A program made the translations under genes and the position numbers. A DNA stretch of 7,372 bases, taken from positions 1 through 7,372 of the forward strand of contig CALJWY010000302.1 in assembly GCA_937974465.1 (NCBI GenBank). The letters run 5' to 3'. The notes under the pieces were generated by a model. It was not told where the DNA came from and made no database searches. It worked only from the letters and a program-made list of their open reading frames with translations. This DNA comes from an uncultured Lysobacterales bacterium. GTDB lineage: Bacteria; Pseudomonadota; Gammaproteobacteria; Xanthomonadales; SZUA-36. How positions within the stretch are numbered: the first letter of the stretch is position 1; each line of letters begins with the position of its first letter. Positions 1 through 6,593 of the stretch are shown here, one piece after another.

Positions 1-689
1 CGGTTGGCAATTCGCGGTGTACCCCGCGCCCGGCTGGCAATTCCCATCGAACCTTCATCATCACAGGGAATATTCAGGATGCCGGATGAGCGAGTCACAA
101 TTTGCTGCAATTCTTTCGGGCTATAAAACTCAAGACGCTCGACGATACCAAAACGGTCGCGAAGCGGTGAAGTTAACAGCCCGGCGCGGGTGGTGGCGCC
201 CACCAGCGTGAAGCGCGGCAGGTCGAGCTTGATGGAGCGTGCTGCCGGTCCTTCACCGATCATGATATCGATCTGAAAATCTTCCAATGCCGGGTACAGC
301 ACCTCTTCCACCACTGGCGAAAGACGATGAATTTCATCTACAAACAGAACATCACCGGCCTGTAAATTGGTTAACAGGGCGGCCAGGTCCCCGGCGCGCT
401 CCAGTACCGGACCTGATGTCTGGCGCAGATTGACACCCATCTCATTGGCAATTACATGCGCCAACGTGGTCTTGCCCAGCCCGGGCGGGCCAAAAATCAA
501 GACGTGATCAAGGGCTTCCTGGCGGCGGCGGGCAGCCTCCAGGAAAATACTCAACTTTTCACGCATAACCTGCTGGCCGATGTATTCATCCAGCGTTTTG
601 GGCCGTAGCGTGTTCTCTATCGCCCGGTCGGATGGCATATCCATGGGAGTAACGAACCGGTCATCTGCCGGGCTGATTGGGTCATTCAT
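1..689 (-). CDS. ruvB: Holliday junction branch migration ATPase RuvB (partial, C-terminus cut by window edge)
   Basis: RuvB is the AAA+ hexameric motor that, loaded by RuvA, drives branch migration of Holliday junctions in the cytoplasm. About 229 codons are visible, roughly the first two thirds of a protein usually near 335-350 residues. Translating the minus strand from the ATG at 689 gives MNDPISPADDRF, then Walker A GPPGLGKT (about residues 67-74), Walker B with VDEIH (117-121), the sensor 1 segment GATTRAG (164-170), and SPLRDRFG (174-181), whose Arg177 matches the arginine finger of E. coli RuvB. GTPRIAN of the sensor 2 region is reached at the window edge. The reading frame is intact throughout. 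The ATG overlaps the end of ruvA by 8 bases, and no strong Shine-Dalgarno is visible, so translation is probably coupled to ruvA. The identity is essentially certain; the C-terminal winged-helix domain is not seen. Confidence 0.98.
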   Translation of the reverse strand, partial: MNDPISPADDRFVTPMDMPSDRAIENTLRPKTLDEYIGQQVMREKLSIFLEAARRRQEALDHVLIFGPPGLGKTTLAHVIANEMGVNLRQTSGPVLERAGDLAALLTNLQAGDVLFVDEIHRLSPVVEEVLYPALEDFQIDIMIGEGPAARSIKLDLPRFTLVGATTRAGLLTSPLRDRFGIVERLEFYSPKELQQIVTRSSGILNIPCDDEGSMGIASRARGTPRIAN

Positions 690-1290
690 TTGGCTTTACC
701 CGGGTTTGCAATGCTTTGCGTATGATTTCTTCGGCTTCCATACCCGGCTCGGCAACGGCTCGCACCATGCGGCTCACCTCGGCCGGCTTGTAGCCCAGCG
801 ATGTCAAAGCGTGGCTGGCCTCTGTGGCGGGGTCTGCCGCAACCGCAGTCCCGGTTCCGATGGATCCTTCAGCGCCACCGATGCTTATGCCATCCAGCTT
901 GTCGCGCAACTCCATGATGATACGTTCAGCGGTTTTCTTGCCGATACCCGGCAGCCGGGTTAAAGCTGCCACATCACCCATCGTTACATAGCGGGACAAC
1001 TCCTCCCCGCTGGCGCCGGATAGAATATTCAGCGCCATCTTGGCTCCAATTCCGCTGATTTTAAGCAGCTTTCTGAATAGCTCACGCTCGCCCAGTGAAG
1101 CAAAGCCGTACAGGGTCTGGCTGTCCTGGGAAAAATGGTGATGAATCAGGATTGCGACCTGCTTGCCATTTTCCGGTAGATCCGAAAATAACCCGAGGGG
1201 TGCTTCGACTTCGTAACCTACGCCGTTGATATCAATGACGAGATAGGGTGGATTCTTTTCCAGTAAGGTGCCTGATAGTCGCGCAATCAT
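682..1290 (-). CDS. ruvA: Holliday junction DNA-binding protein RuvA
   Basis: RuvA (202 residues, the usual length) binds four-way junctions as a tetramer and recruits RuvB. The N-terminal OB-fold (about 1-63) begins MIARLSGTLLEK. Two helix-hairpin-helix motifs follow: LLKISGIGAKMALNIL (75-90) and LTRLPGIGKKTAERIIMEL (110-128). A linker rich in Gly, Ala and Thr (about 135-155) leads to the RuvB-binding C-terminal domain with SLGYKPAEVSRMV. An oddity is the acidic pin: by ungapped comparison with E. coli RuvA (Arg54-Glu55-Asp56), this protein has Ser54-Gln55-Asp56, so only one of the two pin acids is kept. The ATG lies 4 bases after the ruvC stop, with AGGG in the ruvC tail as a modest ribosome-binding site. 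The stop overlaps the ruvB start. Confidence 0.98.
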   Translation of the reverse strand: MIARLSGTLLEKNPPYLVIDINGVGYEVEAPLGLFSDLPENGKQVAILIHHHFSQDSQTLYGFASLGERELFRKLLKISGIGAKMALNILSGASGEELSRYVTMGDVAALTRLPGIGKKTAERIIMELRDKLDGISIGGAEGSIGTGTAVAADPATEASHALTSLGYKPAEVSRMVRAVAEPGMEAEEIIRKALQTRVKPNE

Positions 1291-1294
1291 CGTA

Positions 1295-1789
1295 TCAACC
1301 CTGCATCATCGCCATACGAGACTTCGTATGCGATGTGTGTTGGTGACAAAGTGCAATGGCCAAAGCATCAGCCGCATCATTCTGAATAGGCCCCTGGATT
1401 CCAAGCAATAAACCAACCATGTGCTGCACCTGTGATTTGTCCGCACTACCCTTGCCCACGATGGCCTGCTTGACCGAGCGCGGACTGTAGTCGGAAACGG
1501 GAATATTACATGAAATGGCGGCACAAACCGCAGCGCCACGGGCCTGTCCGAGCTTGATCGCGGATGCTGCATTGTGGGCGACAAAAACGGTTTCAATGGC
1601 GGCCTGGTGCGGCTGATATTCGTTGATCAGGTCCTGCAGGGCGGAAAATATGATCCCCAGCCGCTCGGTAAATTCGCCGCTGCCAGCCTTGATCGCACCG
1701 TAATACACTGGTGTGACCCGATCACCGTTGACTTCAATGATTCCCACACCGGTCATCCGTGAGCCGGGATCAACGCCGAGTATGCGCAA
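1295..1789 (-). CDS. ruvC: Crossover junction endodeoxyribonuclease RuvC
   Basis: RuvC is the dimeric, metal-dependent resolvase that nicks Holliday junctions symmetrically, working with RuvAB. The 164-residue product is slightly shorter than E. coli RuvC. The whole catalytic set is present at the E. coli positions: Asp7 in GVDPGS, Glu66 in AAIETVF, and Asp138 and Asp141 in NDAADALA. The conserved AIKLGQARGA and YSPRSVKQAIVGKGSADK segments are also there. The start is TTG at 1787-1789. This places GVDPGS at the expected distance from the N-terminus, and no in-frame ATG or GTG exists between it and the yebC stop. The region just upstream has no good Shine-Dalgarno, suggesting coupling to yebC, which ends 23 bases earlier. 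An alternative ATT start at 1811-1813 would add 8 residues and cannot be excluded. Confidence 0.97.
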   Translation of the reverse strand: MRILGVDPGSRMTGVGIIEVNGDRVTPVYYGAIKAGSGEFTERLGIIFSALQDLINEYQPHQAAIETVFVAHNAASAIKLGQARGAAVCAAISCNIPVSDYSPRSVKQAIVGKGSADKSQVQHMVGLLLGIQGPIQNDAADALAIALCHQHTSHTKSRMAMMQG

Positions 1790-1812
1790 ATTAGCAGTGA
1801 GAGGCTTGTTAA

Positions 1813-2550
1813 TCAGTTGTATGCCTCTTCGGGTATATTCGCATTGGAGAACACATCCTGGGTATCGTCCAGGTCTTCAAGGGCATCGAGGAAGCGCAGG
1901 ACTTTTTCACCGCTTTCAACATCCAGGTCCACCTCGACACTCGCGCGCATCGTGACCTCTGAATTCTCAGGCTTCAAGTCAGCGGCCCTCATGGCCTCTG
2001 AAACATCAGCGTAAGCCTCGGGACTGGTAATAACTTCAATTGAGCCATCATCTTCAGTGACAACATCGTCCGCACCGGCTTCCAACGCCACTTCCATGAC
2101 ATCATCCTCAGACGTGCCGGGCGCAAAATTCAATACACCGATCTTGGAAAACATGTAGGCCACCGAGCCATCCGTCCCCAGGTTGCCACCGTACTTGGTG
2201 AATGCGTGGCGCACCTCGGCCACGGTCCGGTTGCGATTATCGGTCAGGCACTCCACCATCACGGCAACACCGCCCGGCGCATAACCTTCATATTTAAGTT
2301 CTTCGTAGGTTACACCGTCGAGATCACCGGTTGCCTTCTTGATTGCGCGCTCGATATTATCCTTGGGCATATTAACCGCGTTGGCTTTTTCGATCGCCAG
2401 GCGTAATGACGGGTTGGAGTCAGGATCACCGCCACCTTCTTTTGCTGCAACGGATAGTAACCTGTTGACTTGAGTGAATATTTTTCCACGCTTGGCATCA
2501 ACCGCCTTTTTGCGATGCTGGATATTCGCCCACTTGGAATGACCTGCCAT
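1813..2550 (-). CDS. yebC: YebC/TACO1-family translation-associated protein
   Basis: The product has 245 residues, normal for the family, and opens with the hallmark MAGHSKWANIQHRKKAVDAKRGKIF. Further family segments include NMPKDNIERAIKKATG, YEGYAPGGVAVMVECLTDN and GGNLGTDGSVAYMF. The C-terminal half is very acidic (EDDVMEVALEAGADDVVTEDDGS). Members were long annotated as transcriptional regulators. Later work on YebC and mitochondrial TACO1 points to a ribosome role in translating proline-rich stretches; that role is family knowledge, not visible here. The ATG at 2550 has a good ribosome-binding site, AGGTG with 8 bases of spacing. It is the first gene of the yebC-ruvCAB cluster, a common gammaproteobacterial arrangement. 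Confidence 0.97.
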   Translation of the reverse strand: MAGHSKWANIQHRKKAVDAKRGKIFTQVNRLLSVAAKEGGGDPDSNPSLRLAIEKANAVNMPKDNIERAIKKATGDLDGVTYEELKYEGYAPGGVAVMVECLTDNRNRTVAEVRHAFTKYGGNLGTDGSVAYMFSKIGVLNFAPGTSEDDVMEVALEAGADDVVTEDDGSIEVITSPEAYADVSEAMRAADLKPENSEVTMRASVEVDLDVESGEKVLRFLDALEDLDDTQDVFSNANIPEEAYN

Positions 2551-2587
2551 AAAAACCGCACCTGTTTAGAGAAATGGAATGTAAAGA

Positions 2588-2596
2588 ATTTTATCA
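2588..2596 (-). promoter_or_regulatory. Candidate extended -10 promoter for yebC-ruvCAB
   Basis: Read on the minus strand this is TGATAAAAT, an extended -10 element (TGn followed by TAAAAT, 5 of 6 matches to TATAAT). It lies in the 82-base gap between the hydrolase stop and the yebC ATG. Transcription would begin near 2581 and leave a leader of about 30 bases holding the AGGTG ribosome-binding site. No convincing -35 hexamer sits 16-18 bases upstream, which is tolerable for extended -10 promoters. It is only a sequence match; the genes could also be read from upstream. Confidence 0.42.
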
Positions 2597-2632
2597 CGAA
2601 ACCCTGCCAATCCGGGGGCAAAAAAATGGCAG

Positions 2633-3277
2633 TCAGAGACGCGTGCCAAATTTTCCATGCAGCAGGAATTGCTCAAGTTGTTCAACCACTTGTGCGGAAA
2701 CCAGCATTTCGGTATGTGATACATCCAGGTCAACACTGTCTTTCAGGCCCTCAAGCTCCGCTTCACTCAAGGTCACTGTGCCGTCACTGGGCTCGCCTTG
2801 CTTGCCGGCAATCCGACCCAGACCCAGCGCCCGCGTACCCCGGATCATGCCGGTCTCATGGTTTTCCGGTGAATGCTGAAAGCCCTGTAAAAGGTTTTCC
2901 CTGGCTTTGCCAAACATCCATTTCTGACCCGGCAGCTTTTCCAGGCGCCTGACCACCCCGCTGCCCTTTACGGGTGTTCCCATCAACACCACGCGACCCG
3001 GTGGCAAGTCGTCAAATCGGCTCAGCATATTCAGAATGACCAGTCCGCCCATGCTATGGCCAGCCAGGTGCAGGACATCGGTTTCAAAGCTGCCAATAAA
3101 CGCGTGCAGATCATCCGCGTGGCCATCCAGGCAATCTTTGCGCGTGGGGTAGCTGAATACCTCGACATCATGGCCATGTGCTTTAAGGCGTTTGGCCATC
3201 ACTGTCATATACCAGCCCCGGTTCCACAATCCGTGTACCAGCACGATCTTGGTCCTGGGGGTTTTCGATTCAGCCAC
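2633..3277 (-). CDS. Small alpha/beta-fold hydrolase (lipase/esterase-like)
   Basis: A compact alpha/beta hydrolase of 214 residues from the GTG at 3277. The first strand and oxyanion region is KIVLVHGLWNRGW (10-22). The nucleophile elbow is GHSMGG (73-78) with Ser75. Likely partners are Asp165 in PSDGTVTL and His188 in VSHTEML, completing a Ser-Asp-His triad. There is no signal peptide, so it is probably cytoplasmic. The substrate is unknown; esterase or lipase-like activity is family inference. The longer frame back to 3382 lies inside rarD and codes for an unconserved-looking Trp/His/Ser-rich stretch. The GTG start is preferred because AGGAGG lies 4 bases before it and because it leaves a normal short N-terminus. 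The gene overlaps the end of rarD by 8 bases. Confidence 0.85.
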   Translation of the reverse strand: MAESKTPRTKIVLVHGLWNRGWYMTVMAKRLKAHGHDVEVFSYPTRKDCLDGHADDLHAFIGSFETDVLHLAGHSMGGLVILNMLSRFDDLPPGRVVLMGTPVKGSGVVRRLEKLPGQKWMFGKARENLLQGFQHSPENHETGMIRGTRALGLGRIAGKQGEPSDGTVTLSEAELEGLKDSVDLDVSHTEMLVSAQVVEQLEQFLLHGKFGTRL

Positions 3278-4175
3278 GCAGCCTCCTCCGGGCACGACGG
3301 AATGGTTCGATGGAGACCAATGCCAACGCCAGCCAGATACAGCTAAATGCAATCGCATGCCCGAATGTAAACTTCTCCCCATAGAGGAAGACCGCCAGGA
3401 CGAAACTCATGCTGGGCGCCAGGTATTGGAAGAACCCCAGAATACTCAATGGCAGTTTCTGGGCTGCCATATTGAACCAGATCAGCGGTAACACGGTCAC
3501 CAGGCTGGAACCTATCAACAGCAGATCAATACTGATTGAAGCGTTCAGAAATTGTTGTTGTGATCGTGCAGACAGCCACAACAAATAGGCCAGCGCAGGC
3601 AAAAATATCAGAATTGTTTCCCATAACAGGCCCAGCATTGGCCCTACCTGCAAACGCTTACGCATCAGGCCATAAGTGCCAAATGAAATCGCCAGCGTGA
3701 TTGCGATCCAAGGGGGTCTGCCCAGGAACCACGCCAGGTAAACAGTCCCAGCGGCCGCCAGCAGAACTGCCACTACCTGGGTTGAAGTCAGGCGTTCCTT
3801 CAGCACCAGGTAACCCAACAAGACATTGACCAGTGGCGTTCCAAAATAACCCAGGCTGGTATCCAGCACATTATCATTGGCAACCGCCCAGACGAAGACC
3901 AGCCAATTCAGGGCCAGTACCGATCCTGACAAAAACAACCAGGCAATTGTCCGCAAAGGCAATCGCAGTTTCTTCCAAATCTGCCTGCCGTCACGAATGG
4001 CCAGAAAAACCAATAAAACGGGTACCGACCAGACAATTCTATGGCCGATAACTTCCCAGGCATCCACTGTCACCAGGCCTTTGTAATAAATTGGTACCAA
4101 GCCCCAGAACATGAAGGCAGCCAGCGCGGCGGTTACGCCACCGCGATCCAGCCCGTGTTCTGCCCTGCCGGTCAT
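3270..4175 (-). CDS. rarD: RarD-type EamA/DMT superfamily permease
   Basis: This is a 301-residue inner-membrane protein of the drug/metabolite transporter superfamily, close in length to E. coli RarD (about 296). Around ten hydrophobic segments are visible, starting with GVTAALAAFMFWGLVPIYY (13-31) and ending with AIAFSCIWLALALVSI. RarD-specific segments are clear: GHRIVWS (44-50), NWLVFVWAVANDN (90-102), SLGYFGTPLVNVLLGYL (107-123), LGFFQYLAPSM (246-256) and FLYGEKF (263-269). The family is often annotated as chloramphenicol-sensitive protein, but its substrate is not established, so none is proposed. The ATG overlaps the aspS stop as ATGA (4 bases) without a clear ribosome-binding site, indicating translational coupling. 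The C-terminus is a short basic tail, expected to be cytoplasmic. Confidence 0.93.
   Translation of the reverse strand: MTGRAEHGLDRGGVTAALAAFMFWGLVPIYYKGLVTVDAWEVIGHRIVWSVPVLLVFLAIRDGRQIWKKLRLPLRTIAWLFLSGSVLALNWLVFVWAVANDNVLDTSLGYFGTPLVNVLLGYLVLKERLTSTQVVAVLLAAAGTVYLAWFLGRPPWIAITLAISFGTYGLMRKRLQVGPMLGLLWETILIFLPALAYLLWLSARSQQQFLNASISIDLLLIGSSLVTVLPLIWFNMAAQKLPLSILGFFQYLAPSMSFVLAVFLYGEKFTFGHAIAFSCIWLALALVSIEPFRRARRRLRG
3282..3287 (-). promoter_or_regulatory. Strong Shine-Dalgarno for the hydrolase, inside rarD
   Basis: The minus strand reads AGGAGG, the full anti-16S complement, followed by CTGC and the GTG start at 3277. The same bases are two tandem AGG arginine codons in the Arg-rich rarD C-terminus (RRARRRLRG). 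The 4-base spacing is shorter than typical. This site decides the hydrolase start. Confidence 0.7.
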
Positions 4176-5938
4176 TCAGATTTGGTTTTTACACCGATAT
4201 GCAGTTCGTCCAGCTGGTTGTCGGATATGGGAGAAGGCGCATCGGTCAATGGACACTGTGCGGTGGTTGTTTTGGGGAAGGCAATGACATCCCGAATCGA
4301 TGGTTCACCAGCCATCAGCGCGGCCACACGATCGAGCCCAAAGGCAATACCACCATGCGGTGGACAACCGTATTTCAGCGCTTCGAGCAAGAAGCCAAAC
4401 TTGGCCTGAGCTTCCTCTTCACCAATACCCAGCAACTGGAACACTGCCTGCTGCATTTCGGGTTTGTGGATACGAATGGAACCACCACCGATCTCGGCGC
4501 CGTTGAGTACGATGTCATAACCCTTGGAAAGGGCTTCGCCCGGATTCGCTTTCAGGGCGTCGGCGGAATCAGACTGCGGTGCCGTAAACGGGTGATGCAT
4601 GGCGGTATAACGACCGCTATCCTCGTCCCATTCGAACATCGGAAAGTCGGTGACCCACAATGGCGCCCAATCGCCGGACGCCAACTGCAGGTCTTCACCA
4701 CAGCGGACCAGCAAATGGCCCATGAAGGTGCTGGTCTGTAACCACTCACCCGCACCAAACAGTAAAATGTCGCCGCTTTGCACGCCGGTCTGCTCCGCGA
4801 TACCACCCCAGGCCTTGTCATCGAGGAACTTGGCTATCGGTGATTGCAGACCTTCAATGCCGGCATCCACGTCATTGACCTTGATCCATGCCAGGCCCCT
4901 GGCACCGTAACGTCCGGTAAACGCAGCCAGCTCATCAATCTGTTTGCGTGAGAACTGGGCGCCACCAGGCACCCTGAGCGCCGCAACCCTTTGGCCAGCA
5001 GCGTTTGCGGGACCCGCAAACACCCTGAAATCGATGTGCGCCACGTGCTCATCAACACTGTGCAATTGCATCGGGTAGCGCAGGTCCGGCTTATCTGAGC
5101 CGTATGTCTCCATGGCTTCCTGCCACGTTAAGCGTGGAAACGGCGATGGCAGCTCAACATCCAGAACATCTTTAAACACTGCCTTTACCAGCCCTTCCGC
5201 CGAGGCCTGTACTTCGGGTTCTTCAACAAAGGACAGCTCCATATCCAACTGGGTGAATTCCGGCTGGCGATCTGCCCGCAGGTCTTCGTCACGGAAGCAA
5301 CGCGCGATCTGGTAGTAGCGGTCCATACCAGCCATCATCAATAATTGCTTGAACAATTGCGGTGATTGCGGCAGGGCAAAAAACTGGCCAGGGTGTACAC
5401 GGCTGGGCACGAGATAGTCACGCGCTCCCTCCGGTGTCGCCTTGGTCAGGATCGGGGTTTCAAACTCAGAAAAGCCATTGCCGTCGAGGTGCTTGTGGAT
5501 GGCCTGGTTCAGTTTCGCGCGGATACGCATATTGCGTTGCATGCGGGATCTGCGCAGATCCAGGTAACGGTAACGCAGACGTACTTCTTCACCGTCTTCA
5601 TCGGTCATCAACAGCGGTATGGGCGCCGATGCATTCAGTAACTCAACCTCGTCGGCCACCAACTCAACCTTGCCGGTTGCCATGGATTCGTTCCACTGGC
5701 TTTCCGGACGCATGCGCACTGTGCCCTTGAGACGCACACAGTATTCATTGCGCAAACGCTCTGCACCCTCAAACGCCTCGCTTCCGGGCTCAACGACGAC
5801 CTGGATAATACCGGCGTGATCCCTGAGGCTGATAAAAATCAGACCGCCAAGATCGCGTCTGCCGTCTACCCAACCGCAAAGCGTGACAGATTGTCCCACC
5901 AGCGTTTCATTGACTTCACCACACAGATGACTACGCAT
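4172..5938 (-). CDS. aspS: Aspartyl-tRNA synthetase (AspRS), bacterial type
   Basis: AspRS charges tRNA-Asp with aspartate in the cytoplasm. The 588 residues match the bacterial-type length. Domains in order: an N-terminal OB anticodon-binding domain (about 1-105, with VTLCGWVDGRRDLGGLIFI), class II core segments TPEGARDYLVPSR (168-180) and QSPQLFKQLL (191-200), motif 2 FRDEDLRADRQPEF (215-228), the GAD insertion (about 285-415), and motif 3 GGIAFGLDRV (529-538). GSDKPDLR (280-287) is also typical. At the position of Pseudomonas aeruginosa AspRS His31, linked to non-discriminating charging, this protein has Leu30 as in E. coli, which favours an enzyme specific for tRNA-Asp. The ATG shares one base with the FmdB-family stop (TAATG). 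AAGGA about 9 bases upstream is a good ribosome-binding site. Confidence 0.98.
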   Translation of the reverse strand: MRSHLCGEVNETLVGQSVTLCGWVDGRRDLGGLIFISLRDHAGIIQVVVEPGSEAFEGAERLRNEYCVRLKGTVRMRPESQWNESMATGKVELVADEVELLNASAPIPLLMTDEDGEEVRLRYRYLDLRRSRMQRNMRIRAKLNQAIHKHLDGNGFSEFETPILTKATPEGARDYLVPSRVHPGQFFALPQSPQLFKQLLMMAGMDRYYQIARCFRDEDLRADRQPEFTQLDMELSFVEEPEVQASAEGLVKAVFKDVLDVELPSPFPRLTWQEAMETYGSDKPDLRYPMQLHSVDEHVAHIDFRVFAGPANAAGQRVAALRVPGGAQFSRKQIDELAAFTGRYGARGLAWIKVNDVDAGIEGLQSPIAKFLDDKAWGGIAEQTGVQSGDILLFGAGEWLQTSTFMGHLLVRCGEDLQLASGDWAPLWVTDFPMFEWDEDSGRYTAMHHPFTAPQSDSADALKANPGEALSKGYDIVLNGAEIGGGSIRIHKPEMQQAVFQLLGIGEEEAQAKFGFLLEALKYGCPPHGGIAFGLDRVAALMAGEPSIRDVIAFPKTTTAQCPLTDAPSPISDNQLDELHIGVKTKSE

Positions 5939-6288
5939 TATTTTGATTCCTTGCTTGCTGATGTAGCAGCTTTTGCTGCCGGGGCTGTATCCGCTTTCTT
6001 TGCACCACTGTCAGTACCTGCCTGATCACTTGTCTTTGTGCTCTGTGTGGATGTCTTTTCGGTTGCACTATCTTTGCCGGATGAATCCGCCAAATTGCGT
6101 TTGTTGTCTTTCTTAAAGTCTGTTTCATACCAGCCGCTTCCCTTTAATCGGAATGCTGCTGCTGAGACCAGTCGCTTCAATGCCGGTTTCTCACACTCAG
6201 GGCAGTCAACCATATCGCCCTCACTCATTTTTTGCAGCTTCTCAAGCCTGTGGTCGCATGATTCGCAACGGTATTCGTAAATCGGCAC
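5938..6288 (-). CDS. FmdB-family zinc-ribbon protein
   Basis: A 116-residue protein starting at GTG (6286-6288). The N-terminal domain MPIYEYRCESCDHRLE carries two CxxC knuckles, Cys8/Cys11 and Cys29/Cys32 (VDCPECEKP), as in the FmdB/putative regulatory protein zinc ribbon. The conserved GSGWYETDFKKDN follows at about 50-62. The tail from about 65 to 116 is low complexity, rich in Ser, Thr, Ala, Lys, Asp and Gly, and is likely disordered. Its length and make-up vary within the family. The start is well supported by AGGAG eight bases upstream. FmdB-like genes often precede aspS in gammaproteobacteria, and here the stop overlaps the aspS ATG by one base. The molecular function is unknown. Confidence 0.92.
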   Translation of the reverse strand: MPIYEYRCESCDHRLEKLQKMSEGDMVDCPECEKPALKRLVSAAAFRLKGSGWYETDFKKDNKRNLADSSGKDSATEKTSTQSTKTSDQAGTDSGAKKADTAPAAKAATSASKESK

Positions 6289-6336
6289 TTATGAATCTCC
6301 TGTTTCGCCAAATCCGGGAACAAAACCCAGCCAGCA

Positions 6337-6342
6337 AGTATA
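6337..6342 (-). promoter_or_regulatory. Candidate -10 element for the FmdB-aspS operon
   Basis: The minus strand reads TATACT (5 of 6 matches to TATAAT) about 48 bases before the GTG start. This predicts a transcript start near 6330 and a leader of about 42 bases containing AGGAG. The hexamer 17 bases upstream (TAGCTG) is a poor -35 match, so support is modest. Confidence 0.33.
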
Positions 6343-6481
6343 AACCTTGATGCAGTGTCCAGCTATCGCCGAACGATTTATAAGTTGGGATGCAAAGTCG
6401 TAAGGTCAAGTACCCGTGGGTTAGCTAAAAGTCATTATTGGCACGGTCATCCCCGCGCCGGCGTCAATGTGGATCAATGTT

Positions 6482-6501
6482 ATCCCCGCGCAGGCGGGGA
6501 T
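6482..6501. repeat. dRS3-like palindrome (ATCCCC-N8-GGGGAT)
   Basis: ATCCCCGC and GCGGGGAT form a perfect 8-base stem around the loop GCAG. The form ATCCCC-N8-GGGGAT closely parallels the neisserial dRS3 pattern ATTCCC-N8-GGGAAT, and similar dispersed repeats are common in other proteobacteria. Half copies lie at 6446-6463 and, inverted, at 6697-6714. Confidence 0.7.
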
Positions 6502-6543
6502 CTCCTGCCGTTTAACGCGGGTTTAAAAAAAACTGAATTTTGG

Positions 6544-6563
6544 CTTCACGGAAGAGCGTGGAG
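6544..6563. repeat. Short inverted repeat / hairpin
   Basis: CTTCACG and CGTGGAG can pair over 7 positions with one G-T wobble, around the 6-base loop GAAGAG. It directly abuts the next hairpin and is part of the repeat mosaic. It has no T-tract, so it is not an obvious terminator. Confidence 0.45.
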
Positions 6564-6593
6564 ATCCCGGACAATGCTGCGCATTTCCGGGAT
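6564..6593. repeat. Two-tier hairpin in the repeat mosaic
   Basis: ATCCCGG (6564-6570) pairs perfectly with CCGGGAT (6587-6593). Inside, AATGC (6573-6577) pairs with GCATT (6581-6585) around TGC, giving a nearly continuous 12-pair stem. The right arm is also the beginning of the first tandem unit. Confidence 0.6.

Noticed and set aside
580..963. Plus-strand frame of 127 codons opposite ruvA/ruvB
   Set aside because: It is the antisense shadow of two well-supported genes and has no recognisable domain or start signal.
2604..2632. Possible terminator after the hydrolase (CTGCCA ... TGGCAG with a T-run)
   Set aside because: The stem is only 6 bases with a 17-base loop, and the T-run lies in the loop instead of after the stem, so it does not fit an intrinsic terminator.
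3278..3382. N-terminal extension of the hydrolase to an upstream start at 3382
   Set aside because: This stretch lies wholly inside rarD and gives an unconserved-looking Trp/His/Ser-rich peptide; a strong Shine-Dalgarno points to the GTG at 3277.
4199..4741. Plus-strand frame of 180 codons opposite aspS
   Set aside because: It is antisense to the conserved catalytic core of AspRS and arises from codon bias; no domain is recognised.
6378..6410. Alternative promoter for FmdB-aspS (TTGACC with TATAAA, minus strand)
   Set aside because: The spacer is about 21 bases, outside the normal 16-18 range, so the pair is unlikely to work as one promoter.
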